Source: Basidiobolus heterosporus B8920
Taxonomy: Eukaryota > Basidiobolomycota > Basidiobolomycetes > Basidiobolales > Basidiobolaceae
Direction: 5' to 3'
NCBI GenBank assembly: GCA_000697455.1
Contig: JNET01030174.1
Span: 1-40,400 of the forward strand
DNA: 40,400 nucleotides
This document shows, in pieces, positions 13,979 to 24,065 of the stretch. How positions within the stretch are numbered: the stretch's first letter is position 1; every line of letters begins with the position of its first letter. The notes beneath the pieces are model-generated. The model was not told the origin of the DNA and searched no databases. It was given only the letters and a program-made list of their open reading frames with translations. Both the position numbers and the translations under genes were made by a program.

Positions 13979-16902
13979 GTTAAATGAAAGTACTACGAAA
14001 GTACTCAGGGATTATTGTGAGACCAAGAGGAATGGGGTGAGCCATTACTGTACTATTAGGGTAGCATATGTGGCAACACTATCCGCTGGGTTAGGGCACA
14101 TGGTCTATCCTAATATTATGGAAATAATATTTACCAGAGTGGCAACTTTCGACACAGCTCCAACTGCCTTTCTCGAAATATTACTAAATATAGTGGTAAA
14201 AGGGATGAACTAGGAAAAGGAAGACCAACGGTGCTTATTGGGTAGAAACAGATTGGGATAAATTCACAACACAAGCGAACGGAGATATTGGGGCCCTAAT
14301 GGTCGACACAATGTGGGGGAATTGGGGGACATTTCGTAGAAATAGATAGTGTAAGCAAGTAATCATCTATTCTAAGGTCAACTATTTCATTGAGATTTAA
14401 TCACGAATTCGGAACTATTAAACAATATTAATTCTGAGATTTAATCAAGTACCTTGATCTGTTGAGCAATACTCAATTCTTAGTATGCGTATATATATAT
14501 GAGAAAGATTCTTGGGACAAAAATCAGTCGCATGATCCATCTAAACAATGTGCACCAGTTTGGCGATGTAGAACAATACTCGTGGCTAGTAAACGGTACA
14601 ATCACAGAACACAACAGAAAAAACAGGCAGTATGAGAAACGGAGGAGTTACTAATAGAAACAAAAAAATCATACTGTACTGTACCTCAAGAATGGTGGCG
14701 CTCGCTGATACACACTTATTAATCAAAGATACTTTGTTGGAGAGATTAAAACGAATTGATTTGTCAACATCCACTGTTGTGTAGTTGTCAAATAATTAGA
14801 GAGAGATATACTTAACACACTAAAATTTGGAGAAAGAAATTTTTAGGAAGGAAAACGACAATGCTAATGAAACCACGCTACAGACATGGTTCGTGCAAAT
14901 CAAATTTATCAATGATTACAAATGATTCCTCATCATTGTATCGATCCTCATCAAAGGATAATCTATTATTTCTGAATCACTTGAGTATCCATTCTTTTTG
15001 ATGAAGTCACGGAATCTGACCAAAAAGAGATTTATCGACAACCATGGGTATCCTTATTAGCGGCTAGTCATCGAAAAAGGGATATTCATTGAACTAAAAT
15101 TAGCGGCTCTGTGTAAAATGCTATAATCAAGTAGGGTCTCCGGGATTTGACAATCGATCCGCGCCATATTTGGTTCGAGAGAGATCGCAGAAGATTTTGT
15201 CATACTAAGGACTCTATATCCATTACGGCCAATAATCATCCTTATCATCTTCAATTATAATGAGAAATTGTAACTCTACATAAGTACACTGTCTTGCCTG
15301 AAACGTCCAAATCGGTTGAGGTAGTTGAGGTAAGTTTATATCCCTTATCCGTATTTCACATTGGACTTCTTATTACCAGGAAGCTAACATTCAATATGTA
15401 TATCAGCTGCCCAAGTCAAGTCTCCATCCAGCTCGAGCATAAAGTTGCCTTGGTGTCGCGCGGTTCCAACATGGAGCGATACAATGTTAAACGAGGTAGG
15501 TCTATGCACCAACCTAGGCATTGATGGCTAATTAACAAACCCACTTCAAGCGAAATATCGCTAAAACGAAGGGTCATTATTTACAAGAGCGACATTGAAC
15601 TCACTACGATATATGATGTTACATTTCATAGTTCCATTAATCACCAATTAAGGGGATTTCGCTGAATCAAGTGCAGCTCGTAACAAGAATTATGGGAGAT
15701 GTCGCGAATCAATGGTCCATGGAACTATCCTGGCTAACACCCAGTTAACCAACCACAGAATCCGCATCAATATCATGCCAGTTAGCGCCCAAACTTTAAG
15801 CAACACATCCAGATAATAGCAGACACTTTCTCATGAAAAATATTCTAGCGGCTGATGTTTCTGGAAGAGATTAAGAACCCAAAAACCAACTCACTGCCAC
15901 TAGATCTTTAATGTATCGTTTAGTGAGTAGTAAATCCATTTCGATCTGGATCGATACAAGATTTGCTATTTACAACCGAAAGACGGTACAAAGGCGCGTG
16001 TTATAATTGTCGAAAACCCCGTGGTGTGTAACATTGTTTCCAGATTTGTGGATATCTTAACCGATGAACGTACCAGCCTTACAACTCTTCAGATGACGTT
16101 ATAACCTATTCCTTCAAAGAGCTACTGAGGACATCTTAAGTAAAGTAATGCCACATAATATCCGGATAATAGTGAACGCAGTGAGTTGTTGGCCCTCCAA
16201 TATAGAAAATCAGTAACCTAAATAAGGATTCCCATATCGAAGTGACCTTTAAAGCCATTTTTTGTTTATTAACTCTTTTTGACTGATCAGAGATATTCTG
16301 CATTGAGATGCCAGCCTACTATTCGTCCCTTGAACGGGAATACTTCGACACGCATCCCAAAATGAGGGATTTCAATCAACATGACTTAGAGCATCATATT
16401 TGGGAAAACCTGCAACATCGATATTTCAAGCCAATAAGGGAATTTTGTAAACCCTGTTTTCTTGTGACTCGAACCTAATTTAATTTCTCTTTATGGTTAT
16501 GCCATCACCATACTGAATCTCCGAGAGGTCAGTTACTACGTACGACCTTGATTCTGCTCTCTTCACGAAGATACGAGCTTTTCTTGCTCTGTGGCGTTCC
16601 ACTACCTGTAATGTGAGAGTATTCCATGCTGCGAAAACAGCTCAATGCCTGGTAGAAGGAATCACTATATGCGTCGTGCGACTATCGGGTTGCATCGCCT
16701 CATCTCTATAAGGCGATCTAGACTCTAGTGAGGGAATTACTTTTTCGGGAAAAACTGACACTGACTGAATTGTCTAGTAAGTTGCCAAATGTGAACTTTA
16801 TCGAATAAACTAGACACAGCTCTGCATCGAAACGAATAGTAATCATCAAATATCCATGGTTGGTATTCATTTACCAGCTATATTCTTCCGCTCAACCACG
16901 AC
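13979..16902. other. Long gene-poor region upstream of the homeobox gene
   Basis: This stretch of nearly 3 kb has no multi-exon gene I can support. It is AT-rich, with a short AT-dinucleotide run near 14488-14500 and GGGTTAGGGC at 14088-14097. A 56-codon frame at 16308-16478 looks somewhat protein-like and is reported as a finding. The region may hold distal regulatory DNA of the homeobox gene. Confidence 0.5.
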
Positions 16903-16910
16903 TATAAATA
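16903..16910 (+). promoter_or_regulatory. TATA box of homeobox gene 1
   Basis: TATAAATA lies about 120 bp before the start codon. A CT-rich run follows about 30-50 bp downstream (16937-16957), as expected around a start site. There is no ATG between that point and 17026. Confidence 0.65.
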
Positions 16911-17025
16911 CTCACGCACTGCTACGGTGTCTGGCGTCATCTCTCTTATTTCCATTCTAACAACATTGACCTGGTTTTCTAAATCATATAACAAAAAACC
17001 TGATCATATAAATTATACGAATATA

Positions 17026-17889
17026 ATGATGGCTCGGGTTGATACTAGTTCTAAGACTGCCTCTCCTAATTTCCAATCATCCAATGACTGGGTGAATACC
17101 AAACCTGAGGAGTTCGCTTGTCATATCAAGCCAATGGTGAATTCGCGAAAGCCTCGTAGAAGAACCAACAAAGAAGAGCAAGCCATCCTTGAAGAGGCCT
17201 TTCAAGTTAATCATCGTCCCAGTAGCGAGATCAAGGAGCAGCTTGCCCGACAGCTGAACATGAATCTTCGAACAGTCCAGATATGGTTCCAAAATCGTCG
17301 CCAGTCATTGAAAAAGAAGAAATACGAGCCGCTAATCGTCCCTCACGAGCTTGACGTAGACAGTAAAAGCAATGAACAAAAGAAAAAACGTAACTTTACT
17401 GTTCTCAAGTTGAACTGTCGTACCGCGAAACGGTCCCAACTATCTTGGCATTATGAAACCAAGAGTATATTTATCAAGACCCAGCCAGTCAGCGCATCAA
17501 AAGAAAATGTTGACTCAGCCCCATGCAAAAGGGTCAAGTTGTCACCACCCATGACTCCACCGGACTCCACTTACAACTCAGAAAAACTTCCACCACTTTC
17601 ATTACACATGAACACTGAGGCTTCCCACATGCCAAGCTCGCCCATTTCCGAAGCCACAAGTTCTTATGAGGAGTCAGGTTCGGAGGCCTGCTGCCAATTA
17701 CCGCCTATTCGTGATATGGTTGATAGAAATTGCAGTTCATGCACTCATGGGGAAGGATCGCCTATCTTACCATCTCTGACGCTCCCACCACTCTCGATTT
17801 TGCAGGCAAAGTCCTTTAACTCTATCGACGGCATATATCACAAACCAATCCACTCGCTTGGCGTTCGAGAAGGTGTTCTCAATTTCTAA
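17026..17889 (+). CDS. Homeodomain transcription factor 1
   Basis: This is a single-exon gene of 287 aa. The first ATG after the TATA box is at 17026, followed at once by a second. The open frame extends further 5' but without an ATG. The homeodomain spans about residues 41-100: a basic arm (RKPRRRT), helix 1 (EEQAILEEAF), helix 2 (IKEQLARQL) and recognition helix TVQIWFQNRRQSLKKKK, with the invariant W48, F49, N51 and R53 of homeodomain numbering and Q50. The rest is low-complexity. A basic patch follows the domain, and Ser/Pro-rich segments (LSPPMTPP, LPPLSL, LTLPPLSI) look like an activation or interaction region with proline-directed phosphorylation sites. A nuclear DNA-binding regulator is certain in type. 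Its targets cannot be read from sequence. It is a typical (non-TALE) homeodomain, so not a mating-type HD1 protein of TALE type. Confidence 0.92.
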   Translation: MMARVDTSSKTASPNFQSSNDWVNTKPEEFACHIKPMVNSRKPRRRTNKEEQAILEEAFQVNHRPSSEIKEQLARQLNMNLRTVQIWFQNRRQSLKKKKYEPLIVPHELDVDSKSNEQKKKRNFTVLKLNCRTAKRSQLSWHYETKSIFIKTQPVSASKENVDSAPCKRVKLSPPMTPPDSTYNSEKLPPLSLHMNTEASHMPSSPISEATSSYEESGSEACCQLPPIRDMVDRNCSSCTHGEGSPILPSLTLPPLSILQAKSFNSIDGIYHKPIHSLGVREGVLNF

Positions 17890-18444
17890 GTCCGAGGCAA
17901 ATGGCCATCGTATTTTATGATTTTTCATTTGAGCTTGTAAATAATGCGAGTTGCTGCCGTGTCTTGTTCATTGTATTCTTACTTTCATGTATTTACCCAA
18001 CTTTTCATTAAATATATAGAAATTAAATATCATTCACTAATCTATTCCAAGTTGCGTAAATCTAACATGATTTTGTTGACTGAAAAAAAAACCATGATTC
18101 CGGGAAATGGCGAAATCAGGTTCACATCACACAACGTCGATGGTTTGTTTTGGTAGTGCTTGCTATTTTTGACTGGGTTTCTGAATATATTTGTGTTTAT
18201 CTAAGCGATTTTGTTGGCTGATACCGAGATTATTCGTTGCTCACTGTGTTGGATATATTAATAATATCCTAATGCAGTACAGCTATGTTTTGGTTAAATT
18301 TGGAAGCCCACGTCCATATGGGTCAACGTAACTGTGAAGCATAATTTCTTACCCGAGCTAACGGAAAAAAATCTGGTACATTTTAGATTTTACAACAAAC
18401 AATCGTAAGCGATTTCCCAAAAACGTTCAATGAGTTTTGTGATT

Positions 18445-18471
18445 CGGGATACATCTCTCGGGATACATCTC
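18445..18471. repeat. 14-bp tandem duplication
   Basis: The unit CGGGATACATCTC(T/A) is repeated back to back twice. It is non-coding. Confidence 0.8.
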
Positions 18472-19204
18472 ACGCTTCAAAACTCTATCGTAAATGAACG
18501 GGTTTCCTTTTCGCTCTCGCCACCTTGACAACGTTCCGAAAAAGAAATTCCCATTTGAATAAAAGATAACAATGTGTCAGGCTTTTCTTCATTTATCGAA
18601 GTAGGAAAATCGATCCGCTAATCGATCGGTTATTACCCGGATCAAACACCGCCTCAAAAATTATGAAACATCTCATTCTCGACTGCTCGTATCTCAGCCA
18701 GATCTCCATGAGTTAAATTGCGATTTTTGTATAATTCGCACCAATTAGCGAAATGTAGTGTATGCTTTTGTTTATCGCCTTAGTTGGGTAAGCTACTTAC
18801 CATTCCGATGTTCAGATTGCCATCAATGATTAAGTACTTTATTTGTCCTTTAACAAGTAATCTTTCTGCCTGGATATGGATTGAAGTCACGTCATCAACC
18901 TTGACTTACATTTCTCACATACTTACTCTAGATTAAAGTATTTTGAATAGGTATTTCGGTTTAAATTAAACAAATCAGTGTAAGTGATGAACTAAATCTA
19001 AGGTTTGTTACAATAACACTTATGTGATCTTGCCTCCCCTGATTTACAAATGGGAAACCAAGGTAAACATGTTGAAATTCACATAATTTAGCACCTAATT
19101 ATTCATACTTGATCTTACCCTTATTATATTTACCTACCAATTTGCTCTCACCCAAAATTCACATTCACAGATTATTTTCACTAACTTAGAAGTAAACACA
19201 TTCT

Positions 19205-19457
19205 ACACGTTGCTTCGTTTATTTCCAGACAGAAGTATAAAAGTCAACTTTACATTCAATAAATCTATGTAAAAACCACATATTCTATTAATTCTCCAAA
19301 TCACTTCCAATAACTCCCAGAATCTCACCACATCTGGAACCTTAATAAACACGTGGTTTTGTTTATTTCTTAACAAAAGTGTAAATGTTCACTTTACAGG
19401 GGAAAACCACATATTCTTCTAATCCTCTAAACCACTTTCAATAACTACCAGAATCTC
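19205..19457. repeat. Imperfect tandem duplication, units of about 110-125 bp
   Basis: Two adjacent units start at about 19205 and 19349. They share the same order of blocks: ACACGT(G)..., TTTGTTTATTTC or TTCGTTTATTTCC, an AGTGTAAA/AGTATAAA-like block, TTCACTTTACA or TCAACTTTACA, AACCACATATTCT, TCTAATCCTCTAAACCACTTTCAATAAC or its variant, and CCAGAATCTC. Substitutions and small gaps are spread through both, so the duplication is not recent. There is no coding frame, no inverted ends and no target duplication that I can see. Confidence 0.7.
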
Positions 19458-20019
19458 CTTGCAGATTCTTCTCGTGATTGAATAGATTAGGATATGATTT
19501 TCATAAAATTTCTTGACTTTAAAACATGTCAAACCCTTATGCTGTCAACTACCATTCATTGATTCTGAGAGATTTAGTGGATGATAGAATGTGATTATAA
19601 TACTCCACCTTTTACTTAAATCAATAAGAGCTGTGACAGAATGTATCTTCTCTAACATCAAGATTTAGTCAATTAAGTAGTCAAGATTCTATGGAATGCT
19701 TTTGAATTTGATGACTCTGATATGGTTCAGAAGGAATCTGGGATCCCTTAAGAGATTGATATGCTTGGGGATGTGACAAATGTGTGAAAGGGAGTGTGAA
19801 TAGAAAATGAATATTAAAGATAGGGATTGCATAAAGGGTGAATGTATTCACTAACTCAACACAGATGTTGAAAGATATCGTAAACATATGGAAATCTTGT
19901 CTAATTATCGAACTCTTTTCCCTTCTTCATCCTCTGTTACGATGGGTTTTAAACCGTTAGTAATCCAAGTGGGATTTGGCCAAACCTAGTGGATTTTAGG
20001 GTTAGTTTGGTATTTTTTC

Positions 20020-20682
20020 TCATAAAGAGAAAACGGTGGAAAATTTTCTTACTCTAGCAAATACTTTTCCTTTGATTAAACCATAGGGTACTGGTCCGTA
20101 GGCTCTGGAATCAGTGGAATTACTCATGTTATCTCCCTGTAACCAAACATGTCCAGGTGGAATCTAGGCGTGTTTAGTTGATAAAGAAGAGGTTAGCACC
20201 TGAATATTCATTGTCTCTTGGGAGAGACGAGTAAGATTCGTTCTTACAGTAATGAATTGTCTGGGATATTGTGAGGGATCTACGCAAACGTGGTCACCTG
20301 GCTAGAAGGTGAATACATAAATTTCCAAGATAAAAAAATGAACCGCGTGTAGAAGTGTATGAAGCGTACCATGCCTAATATACGTTTACATACTGCTCGG
20401 TCAGGATTGTTGGGAGATATGGCTACTACTACATCGCCAGTTTTTAAGCGGCCCATTCGTGGACTTGCGTGTTCCATGGCCACAAAATCACCTACCACGT
20501 TGAGAGTGGGCAGCATAGAAGGCCCTAGGCACTATTTGAAGGTAGTTTAGTTATGGATATTTACTATATTTCAATTATCGGAAATATGCAAGTACCGGAG
20601 TAACTTCGACTACATATTCATTAAACAAGTGTACACAACAACCAAGCTGTAATACCCAACCTGCTCTACGTAGATACTCCAT
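20020..20682 (-). CDS. IMP1: Mitochondrial inner membrane peptidase subunit 1 (IMP1)
   Basis: IMP1 is the signal-peptidase-I-type Ser/Lys protease of the mitochondrial inner membrane. It cuts sorting signals from intermembrane-space proteins. I model four exons: 20682-20596, 20531-20370, 20301-20248 and 20163-20020, giving 148 aa. Residues 9-28 form the hydrophobic membrane anchor. The nucleophile is S34 in [10 protein letters not shown], and the general-base lysine is K78 in CKRILGMPGD. The conserved [22 protein letters not shown] block follows, with the NSTDSR signature of the IMP/LepB family. I chose the donor GTAAGA at 20247 over a later one because QFIT|IPPGHVW matches the family spacing, while the later donor adds 16 unmatched residues. 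The short length and absence of an extended cap region fit IMP1 rather than ER signal peptidase. Confidence 0.95.
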
Positions 20683-20969
20683 GAAAGAATACAAGCTACT
20701 CTAACTTTCTCTGGTCGAGTAAAAAGAAATCAGACCGTATGCTACATTGATCAATACCACGTGATGGTGGTGGTTAAAATTCAATTGGGAAATTTATTGA
20801 CTATTTGAAATAAATTCTAGTTTACATTGAAACGTAAGGATTCTGGTTAAGATAATTTTGAAAGAATGATTCAAAAAATCATGTGAGGGGGATATTGGGA
20901 GTATGGACTGCAGGCTTCGCAATAAGATACCGGCTAGTAGAGCAAGTTGTCTGACCGATTACTGTTCAT

Positions 20970-22091
20970 TTACTTCTTCATCTCGTTATAGCGAACAAAG
21001 GAGTAGTATCCAGAGCCGAATAAAGCCATGAAAATACCGATACCATTCATAAAGGAGATGGGGTTTTGGAAGCAAATGGCTGCGAGAAGAGTTTGTACAC
21101 AAGCTTTTGCGGTTCCAGAAATGGTGTTTGTCAACGGAGTAGTAAACTTGATCTGAAGGAACATGGCTGTGTTGATCAGGAACCCTGTGACTCCAGTAAT
21201 GGTCATCAAGAGCCAGAATTTCATATCGTCGAGGAAATAAACCTCTTCATTAATATCGCTGAGCTCTCCAGAAAAGATGACGATAGGGCTTAAAATCATG
21301 ATGGAAATGGCGGTGTTGTAATGAAGAAGTCTCCATTGGTTGTTCTCCACTACAGCCAAAGTCTTTTTAACGTAAATACCATATAATGCTACAAATGCAC
21401 TAGAGCTGACACCGTAAATGATTCCAGCCCAAGAAAAGTTGACCTCTCCGTAAGAACCAACGACAAATCCAACAAACACAATACTACAGCCGACCATGGC
21501 CTGCATGGAGGTCTTTTGACCCAACAAAGAGTAGGTAAACACAATGTTGAAAAGAATGCTCAGTGAACGGGCAACCTAAAAATATATGGGGTTAGCTTGA
21601 GATATCTGTGAAAGGACATTTGAGCAGAACGTTATACTTGATAAAAAGTAACTTCAACATATTTGAGACAGAGGTTATTCAGGGCCAACATCAAGACATA
21701 AATGATTGTCAAGGGTGCAACCCGTTTAGCAATTCTGAGGTCGAACTCGAATGGAGGGATGGTGGAAAAGAAAGAGATACTACAAAAACAATAAGTAGAA
21801 TTAGCGAGATGCTTGAGTGAGAGAAAAATAAGTAAACGAGGATTACCTTTTACCCAGATGACCCCAAACAATTAAAAGTATCAGAGCCACAACAAGTTGA
21901 TACCAAGTTACAAACAGTGGATAGGAGAACTGGTACTCGGGGCTACTTAAGATGTACTTATTCAAGAAAACCACTGAAAGGGAGGCAAACCAATAAAAAG
22001 CAACAACAGCAAAGATTACTGAGGCAGCATGTTGACGGTGTTGCGTTTTGGCGGTCACAGGGGCCGGGATAGCTTCTGACTTGTTACCCAT
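20970..22091 (-). CDS. GDP-fucose transporter (SLC35C1-like)
   Basis: This is a Golgi multi-pass antiporter that would exchange luminal GMP for cytosolic GDP-fucose. I model three exons, 22091-21847, 21779-21638 and 21575-20970, giving 330 aa. About ten hydrophobic segments are visible, the first around residues 24-44 (VIFAVVAFYWFASLSVVFLNKYIL). Blocks typical of the GDP-fucose transporter branch are FVTWYQLV, FDLRIAKRVAPL, NNLCLKYVEVTFYQVARSL, WRLLHYN, LQIKFTTPLTNTISGTAKAC and the C-terminal ...EMKK. The NST/TPT fold is certain. The fucose specificity is inferred from the NLCLKYV...FYQVARS and SGTAKACVQT blocks, and related UDP- or GDP-sugar carriers remain possible. The dilysine-like tail (KK at the end) could act in Golgi/ER retrieval. 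The 3' end lies 287 bp from the IMP1 start, on the same strand. Confidence 0.92.
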
Positions 22092-22455
22092 CTAAAAAGT
22101 ACCAGTTTAAGATGTCTAATCAAACAAAACTTCTAGGACTATGGCAGGCATTAAACTTACTCTAGTTATGATGAGTCGAAAACTGGAAAGAGATAGAAAT
22201 CAAGTAAAAAAGAAGACCAAATTAATTTAGAAGGGGTTTTAATCCTGGGGATGAGTAAGCCTACTAATGAATGTGTCAATTAATTCTATACCATAACAAG
22301 ACTCACCATTAAGAGTTGCCAGTTATTCTGAATTCAAGCAAGAAATAACACAAATTGCTTATATTTCGAACGAAATTGATTAAATAAGTTGCCTACTCAA
22401 ATTAGAAAACATTTTGTAACGGACCAGATTGTTTAGAGGAGGTAAGGAGATTGAC

Positions 22456-22467
22456 TTAGGGTTAGGG
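22456..22467 (+). promoter_or_regulatory. TTAGGG-type (telobox-like) motif
   Basis: TTAGGGTTAGGG occurs inside the divergent intergenic region. It is a possible site for a Myb-type telobox protein (TRF/Tbf1/Teb1 class). Its function here is inferred only from recurrence in other intergenic regions of the window. Confidence 0.4.
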
Positions 22468-22897
22468 TAAAAGGAAATCGACAGATATGTCATCATGATA
22501 ATGTAAAAATAAGAAATAAACCAACTCATGTAAGATTTGGCAGGAGTCGATCACTTGAATTTACGTCAGAAGGGACTAATCTTGGAATCCTTAACCATAT
22601 CAAGTATTAGGTGTTGGGATCTCTTGATGGCTGCAGATTGATTATCAATGTGGTACCATTGATCAAGTAGCGTGACAAGCTATTGGAAGACTTCCATTCA
22701 TTTTGCACCTGTTAAGAGCAGATGATGCATCACAGTGTTATATATCTATCTACTCTTATATCCAGTAGTGAATCGCGGGCCAAGCGGTTGTCCAATTATA
22801 TCCTTATATTATTGTACAGTCTAGAAAAGGGTACAATATGAAGGTAGTATACATGCTATGCCAAGTCAAAGTCAAGGTTTCTTCCTTGTCAGGTTGA

Positions 22898-22905
22898 TAT
22901 AAATA
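22898..22905 (+). promoter_or_regulatory. TATA box of the unknown 306-aa gene
   Basis: TATAAATA lies 50 bp before the ATG. It is the same octamer as the one upstream of homeobox gene 1, and implies a short 5' leader of about 20-25 nt. Confidence 0.65.
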
Positions 22906-22954
22906 GCAGGTCCTTTACCTGTTTGAATATCACACTTATCGAACTACAGCAACA

Positions 22955-23929
22955 ATGCCAGCTCAACAACGCGACAACCGAGTATCTCTATCTGATATTA
23001 AAGATACCGTAGTGAAGGATCTGCCAGTCGATAAGGAGGCGGTTCATTTGCCATCTGTGTTCGAAAAACCTGTAACGATCTCACAAGGTCAAGAAAAAGA
23101 AAACGTCAGCCAGGAGCAAAAGCCGGAAGAACCTGAATCAAAACTACCTACTAAAGAGGAGTTTGAGAGTGTAAGCAACCCTCTCAATACTATCTATTGC
23201 GCATATACTAACTTCTGCAATTAGGCTCTTACTGACAATGAACGTGCTATGGCCTTGTATGAAGCAATACTGAATACTCACAAGAAGATCGTTTCCGCAG
23301 TGGAGACTTCCAGCGAGAATCAGGCTCAACAGGCGATTCCTGAACATTGGAGTGTACAGATTGATCCAAGGTCGGGTGAATTGGAGAAGAAGCTGCTCGA
23401 GTATTTGTATGCCCCAGAATCCAACTTTTTCCTTCCCGAGGAGGATGAGAAGATAGTTGAAGTTGTGCGTCAATGGGGTATTCTACCAGATATAGTATTC
23501 ACAAGTGAAGATTCAATCCGTAAACTAGTTGCTTGGATGCGCACCACCTTCACTGTGGAAAGATCCGCTATCCGTAAGAAGGTGCTCGGTCTTTTCATGA
23601 GCATGCGCAAGCATCGAGGCTATGATATTGTTTCATTAACTAGAGAAATCATCCCGGATCACATGCCAGTCAAGTTACATATGGTGAGGAAAACACTACT
23701 CCTACGTATGGTAGCCAAGGATAATGGAACCTGGGATAATAAGGATGAGGAAAATCAGTTCTGGGAGCATTTCCTTAAAGAATACAACGATATATCCAGG
23801 CTAAATCCGGACCAAGTTACTGCGTATTGGAAAAAGCTCTTACAGGTTGACATTGAAGAGCATGGAAAACCTGCTACTGACCAAATTGACGTTTACCAGG
23901 CTGATGGCTCCAAATGGAATCAAGCTTGA
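22955..23929 (+). CDS. Uncharacterised 306-aa protein
   Basis: Two exons, 22955-23170 and 23225-23929, are joined across a 54-nt intron in phase 0. I do not recognise the family. Residues 1-72 are rich in Gln, Glu, Lys and Pro (KPVTISQGQEKENVSQEQ) and probably unfolded. From about residue 73 the protein is mixed-charge and mostly helical, with no membrane segment, signal peptide or zinc motif. The segment around 170-235 (RKLVAWMRTTFTVERSAIRK..., SMRKHRGYDIVSLTREIIP) is basic and may bind nucleic acid or another protein. The C-terminal part is acidic and Trp-rich (QFWEHFLKEYNDISRLNP). The strong TATA box and short leader suggest a regulated or highly expressed gene. The exon structure and coherent composition make a real gene likely. 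A polyadenylation-type AATAAA follows at about 23975. Confidence 0.78.
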
Positions 23930-24065
23930 AACTGGTTTTACCTTCAGTGCTACTACAATATGTTACTTTTGCAGAATAAATTTCAACTCAGAAACATGTT
24001 TATTCATTCTATGTGATATGGTATGATGTAAGTGAATGATGGGCGTATGGAATTAGCCATATTAG

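Larger units (their letters stand above)
17890..20019. other. Gene-poor region between homeobox 1 and IMP1
   Basis: This is 2.1 kb without a supportable gene. It contains a 14-bp tandem duplication (18445-18471), an imperfect ~120-bp tandem duplication (19205-19457) and TTAGGGTTAG at 19996-20005. The 68-codon minus frame at 19681-19887 is hydrophobic and low in complexity and is not called. Confidence 0.5.
22092..22954. other. Divergent promoter region, GDP-fucose transporter / unknown gene
   Basis: This 863-bp spacer lies between divergent starts. It holds a TTAGGGTTAGGG array and a TATA box for the downstream plus-strand gene. No further gene is supported. Confidence 0.55.

Noticed and set aside
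16466-16476. B-box-like GGTTCGAGTCA on the minus strand
   Set aside because: No A box or cloverleaf can be drawn around it.
16927-17025. Extended homeobox 1 protein starting at a GTG
   Set aside because: The first ATG after the TATA box is at 17026. The upstream in-frame stretch is most likely the 5' leader.
19681-19887. 68-codon hydrophobic minus-strand frame
   Set aside because: It is low in complexity, with no splice partners or family features.
20164-20199. A 36-nt last intron in IMP1
   Set aside because: Using the upstream donor GTAAGA (intron 20164-20247, 84 nt) gives QFIT|IPPGHVW, which fits the family. The short-intron model adds 16 unmatched residues.
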